Of a stretch of 64,000 bases of DNA, positions 43,483-52,372 are shown piece by piece. Source of the stretch: JBCDBD01 sp039184335 (GTDB lineage: Bacteria > Bacteroidota > Bacteroidia > Flavobacteriales > Flavobacteriaceae). How positions within the stretch are numbered: position 1 is the first letter of the stretch; every line of letters starts with the position of its first letter. The notes below the pieces were generated by a model. It had not been told where the DNA came from and ran no database searches. It saw only the letters and a program-made list of their open reading frames with translations. The DNA lies in the NCBI GenBank assembly GCA_039184335.1, contig JBCDBD010000003.1, positions 124,001 to 188,000 on the forward strand, written 5' to 3'. The position numbers and the translations under genes are program-made.

Positions 43483-44343
43483 TTAATTATTAAGAGCCTC
43501 AGCACCACTGACAATTTCTAAAATTTCATTGGTGATAGCTGCTTGCCGGGCCTTGTTGTACGTAAGTGTCAACTGGTCTTTTAACTCAGAAGCATTGTCG
43601 GTTGCCTTGTGCATCGCTGTCATACGTGCTCCATGTTCACTGGCAAAGGAGTCTCTCATCGCTTTGTACAACTGCGTCTTCAGTGATTTTGGAATCAACT
43701 GCTCTACAATATCAGCTTTTGAAGGTTCAAAAATGTAGTCCGCTGCTCCTGAAGTATCTCCCACTACCGGAACCAAGGGCAGAAACTGTTCGGTCATCAC
43801 AATTTGGGTCGCCGCATTTTTGAACTTGTTGTAGACCAATTCAATTTTATCGTAGTTTCCTTCAGTAAAATAATCCATCAAGTCTTGCGCAATGTTGGCA
43901 ACATTCTCAAACGCAAGGTCGTCAAAGATGTGACTATGGTTGGCTATAACGTTACCCTTTTTTACCAAAATATCGTTGCCCTTTTTACCAATGGCCATAA
44001 CATCGACCTGTTGACCTGAATAGGTTTCCTTGATCAACGCATGGGTCTGTTTAATGATATTGGAATTGAAAGCGCCACATAATCCACGATTCGAGGTAAT
44101 CGCCACGACCAATACCTTACTTACAGGCCTGTCATCCGTGAACTTACTACCAGCATCCCCATCCAAGCTTGCGCTCAAACTTTGAAGCAATTCGGTAAGC
44201 TTATTGGCATAAGGACGCATTGCGGTAATCGCATCTTGGGCCTTTTTCAACTTTGCAGCCGACACCATTTTCATGGCACTGGTAATCTGCATGGTCGATT
44301 TCACCGATGTTATCCTATTTCGTATTTCCTTTAAGTTTGCCAT
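43483..44343 (-). CDS. atpG: ATP synthase gamma subunit
   Basis: This is the central rotor shaft of F1. The 286-aa protein starts MANLKEIRNRITSVKSTMQI and has the family blocks ITSAMKMVSAAKLKKAQDAI, AITSNRGLCGAFNSNIIKQT and a C-terminal helix with RQAAITNEILEIVSGAEAL. It is the last gene of the atp operon, before a strong terminator. Confidence 0.97.
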   Translation of the reverse strand: MANLKEIRNRITSVKSTMQITSAMKMVSAAKLKKAQDAITAMRPYANKLTELLQSLSASLDGDAGSKFTDDRPVSKVLVVAITSNRGLCGAFNSNIIKQTHALIKETYSGQQVDVMAIGKKGNDILVKKGNVIANHSHIFDDLAFENVANIAQDLMDYFTEGNYDKIELVYNKFKNAATQIVMTEQFLPLVPVVGDTSGAADYIFEPSKADIVEQLIPKSLKTQLYKAMRDSFASEHGARMTAMHKATDNASELKDQLTLTYNKARQAAITNEILEIVSGAEALNN

Positions 44344-44429
44344 TATACAAGTTATGGGTTAAAAGTGCTGCGTCAAGAGTTTTTGATTATACCCACTAAA
44401 ATTCTTATCATCTCTTCCACCCATAATTA

Positions 44430-46007
44430 CTAACTATATTTAGAAGAAAGATCTTTACAGACTGCTGTCAATGTCTCGGTGACCTCATCGGTAAGTTTAC
44501 CCGCTTTCAGGGTATCCAACACATCACGGTGCTTGGCATTCATAAACTCAATAAAATCTGTTTCAAATTCTTTCACCTTATCGACCGGAACATCACGCAA
44601 TAAGTTTTTAGATCCCGCGAAAATGATAGCTACTTGATTTTCTACGGTAAATGGATCGTTCTGCGCTTGCTTTAAAATCTCGACATTTCTACGTCCTTTT
44701 TCAATCACATTAAGGGTAGCGGCATCTAAATCAGACCCAAATTTGGCAAAAGCTTCCAATTCTCGGAATTGTGCTTGGTCCAGTTTTAAGGTGCCAGCTA
44801 CTTTCTTCATGGACTTAATCTGTGCTGATCCACCCACACGTGATACGGAAATCCCCACGTTGATCGCAGGCCGAACACCTTGGTTGAACAAATCTTGCTC
44901 TAAGAATATCTGTCCGTCGGTAATCGAAATCACGTTGGTTGGAATGTATGCTGATACGTCACCTGCCTGTGTTTCAATGATGGGAAGAGCTGTCAGTGAT
45001 CCGCCACCTTTTACCATAGGCTTCAATGTACTCGGTAAATCGTTCATGTTCTTGGCGATATCATCATCGGCTATCACTTTGGCTGCACGCTCTAACAATC
45101 TGGAGTGTAAGTAGAAAACGTCGCCAGGATACGCCTCACGCCCTGGGGGTCTTCGCAACAATAGGGAAACCTCACGATAGGCTACCGCTTGTTTTGAAAG
45201 GTCGTCATAAATGATTAATGCCGGACGACCTGTGTCTCTAAAATACTCCCCGATAGAAGCACCGGCAAAAGGTGCATATACCTGCATAGGAGCAGGATCT
45301 GATGCATTGGCGGCAACAATTGTGGTATAGGCCAGAGCTCCCTTGTCTTCTAAGGTCTTAGCGATGGCAGCAACCGTTGAGGCTTTTTGACCAACCGCAA
45401 CATAGATACAATATACAGGTTCCCCTGCATCGTAAAATTCTTTTTGGTTCAAGATCGTATCGATGCAGACTGTCGTCTTTCCGGTCTGACGGTCACCAAT
45501 GACCAACTCCCGTTGACCGCGTCCGATTGGAATCATGGCATCTATCGCCTTAACCCCGGTCTGAAGGGGTTCATTGACGGGTTGACGATAAATAACCCCA
45601 GGTGCTTTACGCTCCAATGGCATTTCATAAGTTTCGCCCACTATTGGGCCTTTTCCGTCAATAGGTTCTCCCAATGTATTTACCACACGGCCTACTATAC
45701 CTTCCCCAACATTGATCGATGCAATGCGTTGTGTCCTTTTTACGGTAGCCCCTTCCGCTACCTGTTTTGAAGGACCTAGCAGTACCACACCTACATTATC
45801 TTCTTCTAGGTTCAAAACAATACCTTCCATACCTCCATTGAACTCTACCAACTCACCATATTGGGCATTGGAAAGGCCATATACACGAGCGATACCATCC
45901 CCTACCTGTAATACGGTGCCTACTTCATCTAAAGAAGCGGTTGCTTCAAAACCTGATAATTGTTTTTTCAAAATTGCTGATACTTCAGCTGCTTTTACTC
46001 CTGCCAT
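44430..46007 (-). CDS. atpA: ATP synthase alpha subunit
   Basis: This non-catalytic nucleotide-binding subunit pairs with beta in F1. The 525-aa protein has the P-loop GDRQTGKTT, the family segment LLRRPPGREAYPGDVFYLHS and the conserved Arg region (NVGISVSRVGGSAQIKSMKK). It follows atpH by 2 bp. No beta-subunit gene is present nearby, as is usual for Bacteroidota. Confidence 0.98.
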   Translation of the reverse strand: MAGVKAAEVSAILKKQLSGFEATASLDEVGTVLQVGDGIARVYGLSNAQYGELVEFNGGMEGIVLNLEEDNVGVVLLGPSKQVAEGATVKRTQRIASINVGEGIVGRVVNTLGEPIDGKGPIVGETYEMPLERKAPGVIYRQPVNEPLQTGVKAIDAMIPIGRGQRELVIGDRQTGKTTVCIDTILNQKEFYDAGEPVYCIYVAVGQKASTVAAIAKTLEDKGALAYTTIVAANASDPAPMQVYAPFAGASIGEYFRDTGRPALIIYDDLSKQAVAYREVSLLLRRPPGREAYPGDVFYLHSRLLERAAKVIADDDIAKNMNDLPSTLKPMVKGGGSLTALPIIETQAGDVSAYIPTNVISITDGQIFLEQDLFNQGVRPAINVGISVSRVGGSAQIKSMKKVAGTLKLDQAQFRELEAFAKFGSDLDAATLNVIEKGRRNVEILKQAQNDPFTVENQVAIIFAGSKNLLRDVPVDKVKEFETDFIEFMNAKHRDVLDTLKAGKLTDEVTETLTAVCKDLSSKYS

Positions 46008-46009
46008 TT

Positions 46010-46549
46010 TTATAGACTATTTGTAAATTCTCTTTTTAATCCGTTCAATTTGTTGGCAACGCTGGCATCATACTGCAAATCACCAATACGCAAAACAAAT
46101 CCTCCTATGATATTTTCGTCGATTTTATTTTCAATGGTCACCTTGTTTCCTGTCATTTTGGTGACCTCAGCCAATAGTTTTTTTTCAAGTGCCGCCGTCA
46201 AGGGAACCGCTGTAGTTACAAAAGCCACGTCTTCCCCTTTCATCTGCTCATGAAGAACGATATATTTTAAGGCCACCTCTTGTAACAACGCAATCCGTCT
46301 ATTTTCGGTCAAGGTAGTTACCAAGCCTTTGGTTATCTCATGCGATTTCTTAAAGATCTCATGCAATGTGTTACGCTTTACTTCGCCTTTCACGATGGGG
46401 CTCTCTAAAAGCTGTTGCAATTCATTGTTTTCAGCAATGGTCGATGCGATGTCTCGCAAATCTTTTTCAACGGCTCCAGCCGCTTTTTTCTCGATAGCGA
46501 AATTCAAGGTTGCTTTGGCGTAACGTATCGCTGCCCTGCTCTCGTTCAT
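46010..46549 (-). CDS. atpH: ATP synthase delta subunit
   Basis: This stator subunit links F1 to the b subunit. The 179-aa protein has the family N-terminal helical domain (SRAAIRYAKATLNFAIEKKA) and the C-terminal motif NKVTIENKIDENIIGGFVLR (I-G-G-F-V-L-R). It follows atpF by 6 bp. Confidence 0.95.
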   Translation of the reverse strand: MNESRAAIRYAKATLNFAIEKKAAGAVEKDLRDIASTIAENNELQQLLESPIVKGEVKRNTLHEIFKKSHEITKGLVTTLTENRRIALLQEVALKYIVLHEQMKGEDVAFVTTAVPLTAALEKKLLAEVTKMTGNKVTIENKIDENIIGGFVLRIGDLQYDASVANKLNGLKREFTNSL

Positions 46550-46555
46550 ACTTTC

Positions 46556-47056
46556 TTAGTTCAATTTGATATCGCCCAACATATCGTCAACTAATTTCTG
46601 TTGCTTCTTTTTATCGGACAACTCTTCTTTGATTACTTTTTCTGCGATTTCAATGGAAAGGTTGGCTACCTGTGCTTTAATATCAGCAACAGCTGCCTTT
46701 TTCTCGCTTTCAATTGTAGCTTGCGCCTGCTTTACCAATTTATCGCCTTCAATTTGGGCCTGTGCTTTCGCATCGGAAACAATCCTATCCTTGATCTCTC
46801 GGGCTTCTTTCAGCATAGCTTCCCTTTCGGCCCTAGCTTCTTTTAACAATTTCTCGCTGTCTGCCGTAACGTTCTGCATTTCTTTTTTGGCCTCATCGGC
46901 AGCATCCAAGGCATTCTTAATGCCTTCTTCACGGTCGTTGACCGCTTTGAGAATAGGTTTCCAGGCAAACTTCCACAAAAGGAACAACAAGAGACCGAAC
47001 AATAGGGTCTGCCAGAAAAACAACCCCAACGAAAACTCTTCCAACAACTTTTCCAT
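46556..47056 (-). CDS. atpF: ATP synthase b subunit
   Basis: This is the peripheral stalk. The 166-aa protein has one N-terminal membrane helix (LGLFFWQTLLFGLLLFLLWK) followed by a long charged coiled coil that ends KKQQKLVDDMLGDIKLN. It lies between atpE and atpH. Confidence 0.96.
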   Translation of the reverse strand: MEKLLEEFSLGLFFWQTLLFGLLLFLLWKFAWKPILKAVNDREEGIKNALDAADEAKKEMQNVTADSEKLLKEARAEREAMLKEAREIKDRIVSDAKAQAQIEGDKLVKQAQATIESEKKAAVADIKAQVANLSIEIAEKVIKEELSDKKKQQKLVDDMLGDIKLN

Positions 47057-47141
47057 AATCTATGTTTTGTGCTTTTAAATTTTTAAACCAAGCAAAAGCT
47101 GCAACCAACCGTTGCAGCTTTTGCCCTACCAATGATTTTGA

Positions 47142-47333
47142 TTACACCGCAAATAAGGCGGCAAAACCAATACCTTCAATCAACGCTGCTGCAATCAACA
47201 TCGCTGTTTGGATTTTTCCGTAAGCCTCAGGCTGACGGGCAATGGCCTCCATGGCAGAACCACCGATCCTACCAATACCCAGACCAACACCGATAACTAC
47301 CAAACCTGCACCTACCATTACTGGAATTTCCAT
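47142..47333 (-). CDS. atpE: ATP synthase c subunit (proton type)
   Basis: The 63-aa protein forms two membrane helices with the rotor carboxylate Glu53 in AALIEGIGFAAL. Helix 1 (GAGLVVIGVGLGIGRIGGSA) lacks the Gln, and the residue after Glu53 is Gly rather than Ser/Thr; both are needed for sodium binding in known Na+ rings, so proton coupling is expected. It lies between atpB and atpF. Confidence 0.95.
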   Translation of the reverse strand: MEIPVMVGAGLVVIGVGLGIGRIGGSAMEAIARQPEAYGKIQTAMLIAAALIEGIGFAALFAV

Positions 47334-47402
47334 ATCTATCTAGTTTAAAAATTAAATGTTCAATATTTACACGTTTCTGCTTTCGCAGAAATAACGTTAT
47401 CA

Positions 47403-48533
47403 TCAATGGGCTGCTTCTGCCTCATGGTCATGTTCATGCTCGTGTTCTTCAGAGGCAAATCCGAAATAAAGAGCACTCAACATCGTAAATATATATGCCT
47501 GCAACAGGGCAACCAATATTTCAATCAAAGAGATGGCAAATGCCAGACCAAATGACAATGGGCTTCCAATCCAGCTCTTAAAAATGAACATCAACCCAAT
47601 CAAGCTCATCAACACGATATGACCTGCCTGCATGTTCGCATATAAACGAATCAACAATGAAAAGGGTTTGATTATCAATCCCAACAATTCTATGGGAACC
47701 AAAATAATGTACAAAGGAATCTTTCCGAACCAAGGCAATGATTTTCCCAAAGGGTCAAACTGGTGCATCCAATAATCCTTCGTACCTGTAAAATTTGTAA
47801 TGACAAACGTCATCAATGCCAAGGAAACCGTGATTGCTATGTTTCCTGTTACGTTGATTCCGAGTGGGGTAAGTCCGAATATGTTCAAGAACCAGATAAA
47901 GAAAAAGATGGTCAACAAAAAGGGCATGTACTTTCTGTAGCGTTTTTCCCCAATATTTGGTCTTGCAATATCATCGCGGATATACAACACAATTGGCTCA
48001 AAAAAACGTCCAGCACCCTTTGGAATACCGTTGTTCTTGGCATATGACCTCGCCAGGCTGGTGAACAGCCACAACATCAACAAGCCCGTTATGATGATCA
48101 TCACCACATTTTTGGTAATTGAAAAATCAAAGGGTTTTGTATTGGTGGCATGGTGTGCTTCATCGTAATGAATGGTGCCCTCAGCATCGGTCTTGTATAT
48201 TTTGCTATGATAAAGCTTATAAAAATTGCCATCGACCTCAGCCAAGGTTTCGCCATGGTGAAATTTTGAAGAAGAAAAAACCTTTAGCCCATTGTCCCAA
48301 AGAATCACAGGTAATGGGAAGCCTACATACTTATGTTCCCCATCTTCTTTGGTATACGAAAACAAAGAAAAGTCATGGGAATCTTGAAGGTGATGTGCGA
48401 TGTATTCCTTTATTTCGGTCTTTAGGTCACTGCCCTGCGCTTCGTCTATATCTTCTTTACCAACGGCATATGTGAATTGTGCCAAGAGAAGTGCTGCAAC
48501 AATGAGAATTTCCTTAAAAAACGTGTTTCGCAT
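47403..48533 (-). CDS. atpB: ATP synthase a subunit
   Basis: This is the proton-channel subunit. The start at 48533 (MRNTFFKEILIVAALLLAQF) gives a signal-peptide-like beginning and about 376 aa; the frame to 48542 adds three residues. A periplasmic domain of about 110 residues, typical for Bacteroidota, precedes the membrane part. The essential Arg is in SLLIRLYANMQAGHIV. The C-terminus is His/Glu-rich (EEHEHEHDHEAEAAH). Confidence 0.95.
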   Translation of the reverse strand: MRNTFFKEILIVAALLLAQFTYAVGKEDIDEAQGSDLKTEIKEYIAHHLQDSHDFSLFSYTKEDGEHKYVGFPLPVILWDNGLKVFSSSKFHHGETLAEVDGNFYKLYHSKIYKTDAEGTIHYDEAHHATNTKPFDFSITKNVVMIIITGLLMLWLFTSLARSYAKNNGIPKGAGRFFEPIVLYIRDDIARPNIGEKRYRKYMPFLLTIFFFIWFLNIFGLTPLGINVTGNIAITVSLALMTFVITNFTGTKDYWMHQFDPLGKSLPWFGKIPLYIILVPIELLGLIIKPFSLLIRLYANMQAGHIVLMSLIGLMFIFKSWIGSPLSFGLAFAISLIEILVALLQAYIFTMLSALYFGFASEEHEHEHDHEAEAAH

Positions 48534-48634
48534 TTCAGTCAAAATATCGGTCTGTCAAAATCGGTGCAAAGGTAAGCCATTCTTACAAAAAGAAAAAAAG
48601 CTTTCAACGTTTTATTTTAAGGATTTTGGGTGTC

Positions 48635-49042
48635 TTATTTTTTGGTAGCCTTCTCTAGGCTTTTGAGCATTTTTGCGATGTAGTAAGTCTCTAAAAAAAG
48701 TGCTGTGGCATAAGGGACAAAAAAAGCTGCAAATTCCAATCTAGACATGTCACCATCACCTTTATAAACAGGATAAAACATCAAGAAGAAAAAAACAAAT
48801 TTTAAAAGGCTACCCCCCATAAATAAAAACCCGATCTGGTTTTTCAGTTTTTTCCTGAATTGGTACAGCACTCCAAAAATCAATGCTGCCAATACCCCAT
48901 TGACCAGATAAGACCGGACAATAAGATTGTCAAAAATAGGGAGCTCCTTGTTAGAAAGCACAAAGGTATGCACGCCAAAGGCCAATAGTAATGCCAGTAG
49001 CAGTAGCATAAAAAATTGGAAAGGCAAGTGGTGTTTTTGCAT
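48635..49042 (-). CDS. DUF6168-type membrane protein of the atp operon
   Basis: The start at 49042 (MQKHHLPFQFFMLLLLALLL) overlaps the atpZ stop by one base (TGATG); an upstream codon at 49081 would overlap more. The 135-aa protein has four membrane helices in an AtpI-like layout. The position between atpZ and atpB suggests a role in ATP synthase assembly, as for AtpI in other bacteria. The family is seen in Flavobacteriia. Confidence 0.82.
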   Translation of the reverse strand: MQKHHLPFQFFMLLLLALLLAFGVHTFVLSNKELPIFDNLIVRSYLVNGVLAALIFGVLYQFRKKLKNQIGFLFMGGSLLKFVFFFLMFYPVYKGDGDMSRLEFAAFFVPYATALFLETYYIAKMLKSLEKATKK

Positions 49043-49272
49043 CAGTACTTGATACGTTTTAATTGCTGCAAAACTACCCAAATTGAAATAGCCACCCCAA
49101 ATAAAGTGGCGAGTACCGTAAAAATGTTTTTCTCATTTTGATAATGGGCATCCAACCATTTGCCCCCTTTAACGGCCAAATAGATGATTGCGCCCATTTC
49201 AAATGCAATGCCAGAAAGCATTGCGGCATTCTTGAGGTTGTTTTTCTTTTTAGGAGACTTTTGCTGGTTCAT
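49042..49272 (-). CDS. AtpZ/AtpI family protein
   Basis: The 76-aa protein has a basic N-terminus and two membrane helices (AAMLSGIAFEMGAIIYLAVK and NIFTVLATLFGVAISIWVVL), matching the AtpZ/AtpI family located before atpB. Related proteins help ion handling or c-ring assembly. It overlaps the bactofilin gene by 23 bp. Confidence 0.9.
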   Translation of the reverse strand: MNQQKSPKKKNNLKNAAMLSGIAFEMGAIIYLAVKGGKWLDAHYQNEKNIFTVLATLFGVAISIWVVLQQLKRIKY

Positions 49273-49675
49273 TCACCTTTGTCGTGGGCTGTAACTTGGT
49301 GGCCGATGGCACAGCCCCTTTGCCCATGTTACATGATGCATTAAAGGTTGCCCCTGGCTCTACAGCAAGTTTTGAAACGCTTACGGTACCTTCAATAACT
49401 GCAGAAGATTTCAATGACAACAGGTCGTTGACCATCAATTCGCCATTGAACTTTCCTTCGATGTCTGCATTCACACATTGCACTTTTCCATGAATGTACC
49501 CATCTTTACCGATAACCACTTTACCTGAAGTCTTCACATTGCCCTCCAGTTTGCCATCTATACGAAAATCAGCTTCTGAAGTGATATCACCTTTGATCTT
49601 GGTGTTTTTTTCGATTCGATTTGGCTGACCGCCAAATTCTGTTGTCATGCGGGGTTTTTTGTTGTCGGAAAACAT
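49250..49675 (-). CDS. bactofilin (polymer-forming cytoskeletal protein)
   Basis: Bactofilins form nucleotide-independent filaments that guide cell wall and envelope machines. The 141-aa protein has a beta-helix of short repeats (IKGDITSEADFRIDGKLEGN, VKTSGKVVIGKDGYIHGKVQ, CVNADIEGKFNGELMVNDLL) between flexible ends. It follows the sprE-like gene by 3 bp and overlaps atpZ by 23 bp, so it is in one run with both. Confidence 0.93.
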   Translation of the reverse strand: MFSDNKKPRMTTEFGGQPNRIEKNTKIKGDITSEADFRIDGKLEGNVKTSGKVVIGKDGYIHGKVQCVNADIEGKFNGELMVNDLLSLKSSAVIEGTVSVSKLAVEPGATFNASCNMGKGAVPSATKLQPTTKVNEPAKVS

Positions 49676-49678
49676 GTT

Positions 49679-52234
49679 CTAAGGTTTTGGGGTTAACATT
49701 TGTTTGTTGTAGTCATCCAAGTTTTTGTGAACCTGAATGACCTTGTAATTAGAGGACAAAACTACAAAATTCTCGTCTTTGATCCTGTAGTCTTTGTTGT
49801 TTTTTATAAGCTCATCAAAGCCAAGGGCAAAATCTTTTGACCTGAACCCATGAACGACCACAAATTGGTCTTCCAAAGTATAGATATCTTTTGACACCTT
49901 GTTTTTGTATCGCAGCTCCTTGACCACTTCTTCTAAGCGTACTTTAAGCTGAATCGCCTTGTCATTATCTCGCATTTTGAACGGAAAGACGACTTTCCAG
50001 TTCCCTGTTCCCTTTGAGCCGGTTTCTGGGGAAAATGTTTTGCCCTCCAACTTTGGAAGCTGTTCTGCAACCATTTGCTCAGCTTTCTTCCCTTCTGGAT
50101 TGTTAGGATAGGTCAGGGCCACATAGTTCAGCGCCTCCTTAAACGATTCATAGCCCTGTAGTCTACCGATGGCATTGGCCTTTAACATTTCAAACTTAGG
50201 TACAATGGGATCGCCCGTGAATCTGTTGATGTACTCTTGCGACTGGGTAATGACCTGTAAAAACTCTTGCTGCTGGTACAGTTTGTAAAGGGACTCATAG
50301 CGTGCGTCTGGACTATCGGTATTGCCGGCCAATACCGCTTGCGGGTTCAACAGTATCTCAGCATAGCGTGTGCCGGGATGATTGTCAATAATATCTTGTT
50401 TCATGGTTGTGGCCAACGGACTTTCTACCTCTTCATAAATCTTGTACAAATTATACTTTGAAGGCAATACCAGGCGTTTTTCCGGATCAGATTGTAAGAC
50501 ATCTTCCAATTTGCTGGCTGCAAGCAAGTGCTCTTTGAACTTTTCTTTGTAGATCAACCCCAATTGATAGTTTGCAAAGTTTCTTTCTTTGCTCAGACTA
50601 TCGATAACCTTACTGTCTTTGGGAATCTGCGACAGATAAAATTCAAGTGAATATTTTTGATCTTCTGAAATCTTGGCCTCAGAGGTCCCATCAGCCAAAA
50701 TGGCTTCCCCAGTAGCCTCTGAGGGCGCCACTTTGTTTTTATTGCTCCAACGCCAGTCATCTTCCAATACCCGATCGCCCCATCTGGTCTTAAAGTCATT
50801 TTTGCCGTAACCCAAACTGGTAATGTTATAAAAATAAAATTTGCCCCGGTTTTCTTTGCCCCCTTTGGTTGCTGCAAAGGCAGCAAAGCCCGCTGTGGTT
50901 CGTTCTTTTTCTTTTTCAGCTGCTGCTTCGTCCCTTTTTTTGATTTTAGCAATATAGGCTTCAAAATAGGCAGACTGTTCTTTCTCAGACATCCCATATA
51001 CCATAATCACACTATCGGCGTGTTGAACGATATCTTCATAACTGATGATATCTTCCAGATTGTCCAGCTTTTTTTTGATACTTCGGTACTGCTTGGTGTT
51101 TTCGGTCAAATTGGTCAACGTACTGTCATAGTATGCCCCAGCTGTCTTGTACTGGTTGTTGTCGAAATTATACTCTGCCAGATTCTGGTAGTTCAAGGCG
51201 CTTAATTTTCGCTCTTCTTGGTTTGCCCTGAGTGACTTGTTGTAATAGGCCAATGCCAAGCTATCGGTACCAACAGCCAGATGGTATTGGGCAATTTCTC
51301 TAAATATTTTTGCCAAAAAAGGCCGGTTTTCACGATCTTCTTCCAAATCGGTCAAGTACTCGAACAATTCTTCCTTATTGTTTTCAGAAATTTCGGTGTT
51401 CTGTATTTTTTTAAGATGTGCATTGATCATGTACACCCTTGGGGATTTTCGGTTTAGGGCAATCACCTTATCAAATGCATAGTTTGCACTGTCTTTATAA
51501 CCCAATTGATTGTACAATTGCCCGATTATAAAAAGATACCTGCCCTTTTCTTCAATCTTTTTGGTATATGCCTGGGCCACTTTGAGTTTTTGAATGGCCG
51601 TATCGGGTGCCTTTAAATTGATAAAACATTGTGCAAGTACTGCATTGGCATCGGCATACTCTTGGTCTTTAAGCGATTCGTACTTAAAAAGACGCCTTAA
51701 GTTTTTGATCGCCAGCTCAGGATTGTCTAAACGCATGTTTGTTTTTTCGCGCCATATCACAGCCTCATTCAATTTATCACTGGTCACATATTTTCTGCGG
51801 ATGTAATTAAAGGCTTCTAGTGCCGGTATGTACCTTTGATCGAAATAGCGTGCTTTGCCTAGGAGCAAAAACGCCTCGTCGGTTTGGGGGTTCCGCTCCT
51901 CATCCTTAATATCCATGCTATGTTTCTGAATTGCCTTGGTTGCTTTTTCTTCAGCAATGATAAAGTTGGGGTTATTATCTTCAGAATCGAGTTTGATCTC
52001 TTCAGTGACCTGCAAACGTTCTACGGGAAGTATTTCCCAATAATCATCACGATAAGAATTGTTCAGCTCTTGGCGACCTTGTTCAAAGGCAATGTTGCCA
52101 TTGTACAAGACATTGTACTTGGTGTTCAATGCATGCCAATTGCGATTGATAAAAGCATCCTTTTTCGTCGAACAGCCCAAAAAGAACAAAGTGACGAAGG
52201 CTGTCCCCAATATTCGTTTACCGTAACCTTTCAA
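49679..52234 (-). CDS. sprE: gliding motility / type IX secretion lipoprotein SprE (PorW)
   Basis: SprE/PorW is needed for type IX secretion and gliding. The 851-aa protein starts MKGYGKRILGTAFVTLFFLG followed by Cys, a lipoprotein signal, then NRNWHALNTKYNVLYNGNIA, a family hallmark. Many TPR helices and a long C-terminal part follow. The start codon is TTG at 52234; no ATG lies nearby in frame. It heads the run leading into the ATP synthase genes. Confidence 0.9.
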   Translation of the reverse strand: MKGYGKRILGTAFVTLFFLGCSTKKDAFINRNWHALNTKYNVLYNGNIAFEQGRQELNNSYRDDYWEILPVERLQVTEEIKLDSEDNNPNFIIAEEKATKAIQKHSMDIKDEERNPQTDEAFLLLGKARYFDQRYIPALEAFNYIRRKYVTSDKLNEAVIWREKTNMRLDNPELAIKNLRRLFKYESLKDQEYADANAVLAQCFINLKAPDTAIQKLKVAQAYTKKIEEKGRYLFIIGQLYNQLGYKDSANYAFDKVIALNRKSPRVYMINAHLKKIQNTEISENNKEELFEYLTDLEEDRENRPFLAKIFREIAQYHLAVGTDSLALAYYNKSLRANQEERKLSALNYQNLAEYNFDNNQYKTAGAYYDSTLTNLTENTKQYRSIKKKLDNLEDIISYEDIVQHADSVIMVYGMSEKEQSAYFEAYIAKIKKRDEAAAEKEKERTTAGFAAFAATKGGKENRGKFYFYNITSLGYGKNDFKTRWGDRVLEDDWRWSNKNKVAPSEATGEAILADGTSEAKISEDQKYSLEFYLSQIPKDSKVIDSLSKERNFANYQLGLIYKEKFKEHLLAASKLEDVLQSDPEKRLVLPSKYNLYKIYEEVESPLATTMKQDIIDNHPGTRYAEILLNPQAVLAGNTDSPDARYESLYKLYQQQEFLQVITQSQEYINRFTGDPIVPKFEMLKANAIGRLQGYESFKEALNYVALTYPNNPEGKKAEQMVAEQLPKLEGKTFSPETGSKGTGNWKVVFPFKMRDNDKAIQLKVRLEEVVKELRYKNKVSKDIYTLEDQFVVVHGFRSKDFALGFDELIKNNKDYRIKDENFVVLSSNYKVIQVHKNLDDYNKQMLTPKP

Positions 52235-52372
52235 AATATTATGTATACCTATGTAAGCATAACTTCAAAACTACTGGAATATTATAGGGCTCATCGGTAA
52301 AATGCAAATAAATTGAATGCATTAGATCACTTCTTTGTAAGCTTGAGGAAAACCTCAACACTTTCAGAGGGG

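Noticed and set aside
46566..47078. 170-codon forward ORF opposite atpF
   Set aside because: It mirrors the coiled-coil b subunit; the Ser/Ala/Phe-rich translation is the usual complement of Glu/Lys/Ala codons.
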